Source: Spirochaetota bacterium (GTDB lineage: Bacteria > Spirochaetota > Spirochaetia > Treponematales > Treponemataceae). Taken from it: DNA of 64,000 bases. Both the position numbers and the translations under genes were made by a program. Shown in pieces: positions 59,318 through 64,000 of this stretch. Position 1 is the stretch's first letter. The number at the start of each line of letters is the position of its first letter. Where the stretch lies: positions 620,001 to 684,000 of the forward strand of contig JAEXRH010000012.1 in NCBI GenBank assembly GCA_023438065.1, written 5' to 3'. Under the pieces are notes generated by a model. It searched no databases, had not been told where the DNA came from, and worked only from the letters and a program-made list of their open reading frames with translations.

Positions 59318-61978
59318 TCACGCCTTTCCCGAACCCTTTGATCCGTCCCGTCCTTTCGCGAACCGGATCGCGAGGACCGCGACCGCGGCGAGCGCGAGGA
59401 CCGACGCGAAAAGAAGGGCGAGGGATCCCGCGAGCCCCATACCGCGCCTCGCGCGAGCCGGGGAATCGGGATTCATCGTCGAATCGAGCCACGAGACCGT
59501 CCACGCGAGCGGCGCGTTCCAGTTGATCGCGACCTCGTTCGTCGAGTAGGACCGCGCGTCGTCCGCGTACCGCTTCGCGCGCGCTACCTTTTTCTCGAGG
59601 AAGGAGGTCGCCTCGTCGGTCGGCTTCTCGTTCGGGCCGCCCGAGAGCACGCCGGGCGGGGGCGCGGGATATCCCGCGTCGGGGTCGTCAGCCCACCAGC
59701 GATGGTGCGGGTAGTACATCGGGTATTCGCCATAGCCCGAGACGAAACTCTTGCACAGGGCGTTCCGCCCGAGCACGTAATCGAGGCAGGAAACGACGCC
59801 GTCGCGGTACGCTTCCTTCCCGGTCAGGTCGTGCGCGTACGCGAGGATGATCGCCTTGTTGAGCACGGAGGAATTCGAGCCCCACTGGTACTCGAAGAAG
59901 GGAGCGCGGTAACCGTCCTCGCGTACCTGCAGGAGATACCGGTCGGCGCCGACGAGGAGCCACTCGCGGATCGTATTCATCGTGGCCCGGTCGAGTTCGC
60001 TCTTCGTCGAGAGGAGCGAAAGCATCCCGAGGCCAGCCGTGCCGCCCCAATACATCGGGCCGTTCGCGCCGCTCAAGGTCGAGTAGTACTCGCGCGACGC
60101 GACCGCCTTCTCGACGCGCTCGGCGTATTCCGCCTTTCCCGTCGCGAGGTAGAGCTCGCTTGCCGCCCAGAAGAACTCGTCGTCCACCTTCATGTCGTCA
60201 TAGTCGCCGCCTCCGTCCTCGGGAACGTAGTAGAAGAGGACGGCCGGATGCGCGACGGCCGCGGCGAAGGCGCGCTCCGAGGCCGCGAGGCAGCGCTCGG
60301 CGAACGCCTTGTCGTAAGCGGCGTATACGCGCGAGGCCTGCGCGGTCGCGGCGGCGAAATTGAGCGTCGCCGCGGTCGAAGGGCGCATCGCGAAGCGATC
60401 GTCCGTCCGCTCGGGCGCCTTGTAGGGCAAGGGAAGCCACTTTTTCTCGTGAAGCTTGTGATGGACCATCCCCGAGTCGCTCATGCCCTCGGGCACTTGC
60501 ATGCCGAGGAAGAACTCGAGCTCCCAGCGCGCCTCGTCGAGAAGATCGGGCACGCCGTTCGCGTTCTCGGGAATCGGGAGCGAGCCGTCGGGGAACACGC
60601 GCGGGTTTCGCTCGATGGCGTTCAGGAGCGTCCACAGGGTTATGCCGCCGTTGACGATATACTTTCCGTAGTCGCCCGCGTCCATCCAGCCCTTTCCCGC
60701 GTTGATGGTATAGGGCCGCTCGACGTAATCCTTCTGCGGAAAGACGGGATAGTCAAGAGCCTTGATCGCCTCGTCCGAAACGAAGAAAGCCGACCGTGCC
60801 CAGGCGTCTCCCGCATACTTCGCCTCGAGCGGGATCCCGATCCTGCTCTGGTAGAAGTAGGCCATCGCGTCCCTGGCAAGAGGAACAAGGACGCCATTCG
60901 CGATGTCGAAGGGGAAGCTCGCCGCCTCGCCGACGGAAAGGACATAATCCTTCCCCGCCTTCGAGAAGGACGAGAAATCGATATAGTGGATCGGGTCGCC
61001 CGAGGAAAGATCCTTCCCCGCGGGAGCCGTCTTTCCCGACGCGACCGGTTTTCCCGTCGCGTCGAGGAGTTTCCATTCGAGCGGCTTCTCCTCGGCCGAG
61101 ACCGCGACGGCGAGTTTCTTCCCCGAGGGGAAGTACCCGACCTGATTCACGCGGACCGTCGGGAGCTTGTCGAGGGGAATGACCTTCCGTTTGACGATCT
61201 TCGGGAGATTCTGCCGCTTCGGGAGCGGGACGTCGGTTCGGCCGATCTCGTAAAAGACGCCGGTACCGAACACCCGCGGGTTTTTCCAGGAGGAGTCCGA
61301 GGTATCGTAGATCGACCAGATGAGTTTCGAGTCGCGGTCCTTCACGGTCGCGCCGTTCGCCTGGGTCTGGATGCCGATCGTGAAGCCGTGATAGGGCTCG
61401 ATGTTGTTCTCGAGCTTGACCGCGACCTCGACGCCCCACCCGTCCGCGGTCTTGAAGGCCTTCCCGCGCACGTCGTACCCTTCGTCGATATAGCGGACGC
61501 CCGAGCAGGAAAGCGCGTCCGGATCGCTGACCGAAAGATTGGTCGCGTTCACGTTCACCTGAACGATGCCCTTCCCGTACTCCTTCGCGTCGAGGTTGCC
61601 GGAGAAGTTGAAGTAGAACTCGAACGAGTCCTCGTTCCAGTAATTGCTTCCGTGCTTGCCCGCGATAATCTTCTTGTCCGGCATCGTCATGAGAAGGTAG
61701 ATCGTGCGTTTGTCCGCGCATACCGAGAATTCATACGCGCCGTTATCCGCGGGATCGCCCGAGGTATACGGGCCGTCGGTGACCGTGATCCGCTCGACGC
61801 CCTTCCAGTCCGACGGGTCGCCGTCTATCGATATCTTGACGGGATAGGGGATATAGACGAGTTCGCCTGGCTTGCCCGTCGGGGCGAGCGACGCTCCCTC
61901 GGCCGCAAGCGGGATGCTGGTCAGCGATACGAATAACAGGGATAAAAGCGCGAGCGCGATGATGCGTGACAGTCTCAT
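59318..61978 (-). CDS. Exported GH9 glycoside hydrolase with CBM9-like N domain and C-terminal anchor
   Basis: 886 residues. Sec signal peptide (about 1-25), a CBM9/DOMON-like domain about 40-250 (KISIDGDPSDWKGVERITVTD, WNEDSFEFYFN), a CelD-type Ig-like domain (about 275-360, VRVNQVGYFPSGKKLAV), and a GH9 catalytic domain (about 370-830) with WMDAGDYGKYIVNGG and the catalytic Glu in YSTNEVAINWNAPLAW. A final membrane segment near 850-878 and a short Lys/Arg tail suggest anchoring. Likely acts on beta-glucans outside the cell. SD GGAGG precedes the ATG. Confidence 0.92.
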   Translation of the reverse strand: MRLSRIIALALLSLLFVSLTSIPLAAEGASLAPTGKPGELVYIPYPVKISIDGDPSDWKGVERITVTDGPYTSGDPADNGAYEFSVCADKRTIYLLMTMPDKKIIAGKHGSNYWNEDSFEFYFNFSGNLDAKEYGKGIVQVNVNATNLSVSDPDALSCSGVRYIDEGYDVRGKAFKTADGWGVEVAVKLENNIEPYHGFTIGIQTQANGATVKDRDSKLIWSIYDTSDSSWKNPRVFGTGVFYEIGRTDVPLPKRQNLPKIVKRKVIPLDKLPTVRVNQVGYFPSGKKLAVAVSAEEKPLEWKLLDATGKPVASGKTAPAGKDLSSGDPIHYIDFSSFSKAGKDYVLSVGEAASFPFDIANGVLVPLARDAMAYFYQSRIGIPLEAKYAGDAWARSAFFVSDEAIKALDYPVFPQKDYVERPYTINAGKGWMDAGDYGKYIVNGGITLWTLLNAIERNPRVFPDGSLPIPENANGVPDLLDEARWELEFFLGMQVPEGMSDSGMVHHKLHEKKWLPLPYKAPERTDDRFAMRPSTAATLNFAAATAQASRVYAAYDKAFAERCLAASERAFAAAVAHPAVLFYYVPEDGGGDYDDMKVDDEFFWAASELYLATGKAEYAERVEKAVASREYYSTLSGANGPMYWGGTAGLGMLSLLSTKSELDRATMNTIREWLLVGADRYLLQVREDGYRAPFFEYQWGSNSSVLNKAIILAYAHDLTGKEAYRDGVVSCLDYVLGRNALCKSFVSGYGEYPMYYPHHRWWADDPDAGYPAPPPGVLSGGPNEKPTDEATSFLEKKVARAKRYADDARSYSTNEVAINWNAPLAWTVSWLDSTMNPDSPARARRGMGLAGSLALLFASVLALAAVAVLAIRFAKGRDGSKGSGKA

Positions 61979-62011
61979 CGGTCATTCCTCCGGTTGATGT
62001 GCTTGGAAAAC

Positions 62012-62041
62012 AGTGTATCACCGGTTTGTTGATTAAGGCAA
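62012..62041 (-). promoter_or_regulatory. GH9 gene promoter
   Basis: On the minus strand TTGCCT (62036-62041), 18-bp spacer, TACACT (62012-62017), then a leader of ~33 nt holding a GGAGG ribosome site. Confidence 0.6.
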
Positions 62042-62099
62042 TTAATTTCGTGCCGAAACGGGCATATCCGCCATCCGGGAAATCATCGGGGCTATGAGC

Positions 62100-62624
62100 T
62101 TACTTCGCGAGGAGGCCGCTGACGAGGCTGTCGATATCGTCCTGGTTCATGTCGGCCTTCCGCTCGTAGGCGAGCTCCTGATTCGCCGCCCTGAGCTTCC
62201 GCAAGAGGCCGTATATCGTCGTAAGGAAAATCTTGTTTCCCGCGGCCGGATCGGTCCTGATGAGCGCGGCGATATCCTCGCGGTTGAGGGCGAACACGAC
62301 GGTTTTCCCGAGCGCGATAACGCTCGCCGTGCGCTTGATGTTCATGAAAAAGCCCGCCTCGCCGAAAACGTCGCCCGCGCCGAGGGAGCAGATGAACACG
62401 TTCTTCCCCTCGTTCTCGTGGACGCTCACGCTTACGGTGCCGTCGAGGATGCCGAAGAAAAGCTGCTCGATCTCCCCTTCCTTGACGATCACCTCCTCGC
62501 GGCCGTATTCGATAACCCTGCCGACGGCAAGCAGCCGATCGAGCTCTTTTTCGTCGAGATACCTGAAGGTGATGATGTCGTGCACGGCCTTGCGCCACGC
62601 GTTCGCGTCGGGAATGGTCTTCAT
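62100..62624 (-). CDS. Cyclic-nucleotide-binding protein with FliM-like C-terminal peptide
   Basis: 174 residues. Residues about 20-140 form a cyclic-nucleotide-binding beta-roll (KEGEIEQLFFGILDGTVSVSV, GAGDVFGEAGFF, RTASVIAL). There is no DNA-binding helix-turn-helix, unlike CRP/FNR regulators. The last 16 residues (159-174) read MNQDDIDSLVSGLLAK, close to the CheY-P-binding start of FliM/FliY (LSQDEIDALL). It may act as a soluble sensor that contacts CheY or the motor. It shares a 60-bp divergent region with tldD; a GGAGGG lies too near the ATG to serve as ribosome site. Confidence 0.82.
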   Translation of the reverse strand: MKTIPDANAWRKAVHDIITFRYLDEKELDRLLAVGRVIEYGREEVIVKEGEIEQLFFGILDGTVSVSVHENEGKNVFICSLGAGDVFGEAGFFMNIKRTASVIALGKTVVFALNREDIAALIRTDPAAGNKIFLTTIYGLLRKLRAANQELAYERKADMNQDDIDSLVSGLLAK

Positions 62625-62631
62625 ACCCTCC

Positions 62632-62660
62632 AGTATACGCGATAAACCGGCATCGTGCAA
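62632..62660 (-). promoter_or_regulatory. Promoter of the cyclic-nucleotide-binding gene, leaderless type
   Basis: On the minus strand TTGCAC (62655-62660), 17-bp spacer, TATACT (62632-62637), then 7 nt to the ATG at 62624. Confidence 0.55.
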
Positions 62661-62669
62661 AAGGCGTGC

Positions 62670-62684
62670 TATACTCATGCGATA
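62670..62684 (+). promoter_or_regulatory. Leaderless-type -10 box for tldD
   Basis: TATACT (62670-62675) lies 9 nt before the ATG at 62685. No -35 is clear. Confidence 0.45.
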
Positions 62685-64000
62685 ATGCATGAGCATGAAA
62701 ACGTACCGGCCTTTACCGCGCAGGCGGCGCTCGAATGCTTCGAGCTCGACCGCGCGCTCCTCGATCGCGTCATCCGGGCGGGGCTTTCCCGGGGAGCCGA
62801 CGCGTGCGAGCTTTTTTTCCAGCGACGGCGAAGCGTCTCGCTCCAGCTTTCCGATCACGCGGTCAGGGAAGGCGGCGTGAGGATCATACGCGGGGTCGGC
62901 GTCAGGGTAATCAAGGATGGGCGCGCGGGTTACTCGCATACGGCGGATCTGACCGAAACGGGAATGGCGGACGCCGCGCGCGTCGCGGCGATGATCGCCG
63001 ACGGGGCGCCCGGGTCCCGTTCCCCGACCGCGGGGACGCGCGTCTTCAGGGACGCCGAAACCGCCCGGTTCGCCGGGCTCTACGAGGAGAGCGCCGACGA
63101 TCTTGCCGTCGATCGCGCGCGGGCCTGGCTCGATGACATCGACGCTCGATGCCATGCCCTCGACCCCCGGATATCCCGGGCGATCGTCGCCGTCGAGTAC
63201 TCGGGCGAGCGCGTCCTCATCGCCAATTCGGACGGTCTCATGGTCGCGGACGACCGGCCCTTATTCAGGGCCTATGTCGGCTGCGTCGCCGAATCGGGCG
63301 GTCGCGTCGAGGAATGCTGGGAAAGCCTCGGCGCGAGAAAGAACGCGCGCGCGTCAATGACGGCGGAGGTCGCATCCCGCCTCGCGAGCCGCGCGGTAGC
63401 GGGAACCGTCTCCCTCTTCGACGCCGTCGAGTCGCCCACGGGCGAGATGCCCCTCGTATTGGCGGCGGGCGGAGGCGGCATCCTTCTCCATGAGGCGATG
63501 GGCCACGGCTTCGAGGCGGATTTCATCCGCAAGGGCACCTCGATCTTCGCGGGGAGACTCGGCGAGAGAATCGCGGCGCCGGAGGTGACCGTCGTCGACT
63601 CAGGGCTCCTTCCCGAGTCGTTCGGCTCGCTGAAAACCGACGATGAGGGAGCCCCGACCCGCGAGACGACCCTAGTCGAGGAAGGTAGGCTTTCCTCCTG
63701 GCTCCATGACGCCGTGAGCGCGCGGCACTTTTCCGTCGAGCCGACGGGGAACGGAAGGCGCGAGGACTATCGCCACGCCCCCCTTCCCCGCATGAGAAGC
63801 ACCTTCATGCGCCCGGGATCCCGATCGAGGGACGAGATCATCGCCTCGGTAAAACGGGGAATCTACGCCGAGCGTTTTTCGAACGGCGAGGTCGATATCG
63901 GCCCCGGCGACTTTTCCTTCTACGTGAAATCGGGATTTCTCATCGAGGATGGGAAGCTTACGGCGCCCGTCAAGGACGTCAACCTCATCGGGAACGGGCC
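62685..64000 (+). CDS. tldD: TldD-family metalloprotease, cut by the window end
   Basis: The first ~438 residues of a protein that usually has ~480. TldD/TldE form a protease that trims peptides. The metal motif HEAMGH is at 269-274 (GGGILLHEAMGHGFEAD), with TVVDSGLLPESFGSLKTDDEG and RMRSTFM typical of TldD. The start MHEHENVP is preceded by a close -10 box. It is divergent from the cyclic-nucleotide-binding gene; a partner tldE may follow beyond the window. Confidence 0.93.
   Translation, partial: MHEHENVPAFTAQAALECFELDRALLDRVIRAGLSRGADACELFFQRRRSVSLQLSDHAVREGGVRIIRGVGVRVIKDGRAGYSHTADLTETGMADAARVAAMIADGAPGSRSPTAGTRVFRDAETARFAGLYEESADDLAVDRARAWLDDIDARCHALDPRISRAIVAVEYSGERVLIANSDGLMVADDRPLFRAYVGCVAESGGRVEECWESLGARKNARASMTAEVASRLASRAVAGTVSLFDAVESPTGEMPLVLAAGGGGILLHEAMGHGFEADFIRKGTSIFAGRLGERIAAPEVTVVDSGLLPESFGSLKTDDEGAPTRETTLVEEGRLSSWLHDAVSARHFSVEPTGNGRREDYRHAPLPRMRSTFMRPGSRSRDEIIASVKRGIYAERFSNGEVDIGPGDFSFYVKSGFLIEDGKLTAPVKDVNLIGNG

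Noticed and set aside
62625..62631. GGAGGG as ribosome site of the cyclic-nucleotide-binding gene
   Set aside because: It lies 1-2 nt from the ATG, too close to act; the -10 at 7 nt suggests a leaderless start.
1..64000. tRNA, rRNA, CRISPR, transposon or prophage
   Set aside because: None is seen; coding density is high and no terminal repeats, integrase, transposase or repeat array appears.

Overview
The window is about 64 kb of GC-rich, tightly packed bacterial chromosome with roughly 46 protein genes and almost no spare DNA. I see no rRNA, tRNA, CRISPR array, insertion sequence or prophage. The best taxonomic guess is a motile, free-living or gut-type spirochaete (Spirochaetota). The main evidence is the chemotaxis operon cheA - cheW/CheR-like fusion - cheX - cheY, with an enlarged CheA dimerisation domain, as known from Treponema. 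Loose lipoprotein signals and abundant two-component and c-di-GMP proteins agree with this. The species cannot be named from the sequence.

Layout. 1-7 kb: metallophosphoesterase, GNAT acetyltransferase, an smc operon (smc, a small membrane protein, a TPR lipoprotein) and a winged-helix regulator. 7-14 kb: the chemotaxis operon, then a divergent pair of exported beta-rich proteins. 14-26.5 kb: dapL; a leuB-ilvD-ilvB-MBOAT-SGNH run; a leuA-cimA-methyltransferase run. 26.7-33.4 kb: AAA ATPase, two related histidine kinases, a sugar-binding lipoprotein without permeases, and a receiver/HD-GYP protein. 33.4-38.8 kb: an amino-acid operon of thrA-type aspartokinase/homoserine dehydrogenase, a DAHP synthase/prephenate dehydratase fusion, ilvN and a thioesterase. 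39-49.4 kb: a NarL-type two-component pair, a membrane protein, a thrE-like exporter, icd, GNAT, radical SAM protein, asnA and an acyltransferase. 49.4-55.4 kb: a Ser/Thr kinase - phosphatase - FHA operon beside a complete AmmeMemoRadiSam set. 55.4-64 kb: AraC regulator, diguanylate cyclase, SpoU methyltransferase, MBL hydrolase, an anchored GH9 glycosidase, a cyclic-nucleotide-binding protein and the start of tldD.

Themes. Lysine, threonine, branched-chain and aromatic amino-acid synthesis is spread over several operons. CimA suggests isoleucine made from pyruvate through citramalate; leuCD and ilvC must lie elsewhere. Signalling runs through chemotaxis, c-di-GMP synthesis and breakdown, and Ser/Thr phosphorylation.

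The most striking pattern is not a gene. At about 16 transcription-unit starts a TAnnnT-type -10 hexamer lies only 5-9 nt before the start codon. Five of these also have a fair -35 box. This predicts widespread leaderless mRNAs, while genes inside operons carry ordinary Shine-Dalgarno sites. Other leads are a cyclic-nucleotide-binding protein ending in a FliM/FliY-like CheY-binding peptide, an SMC protein with no recognisable hinge, and a perfect 10-bp-arm palindrome over the leuB promoter.
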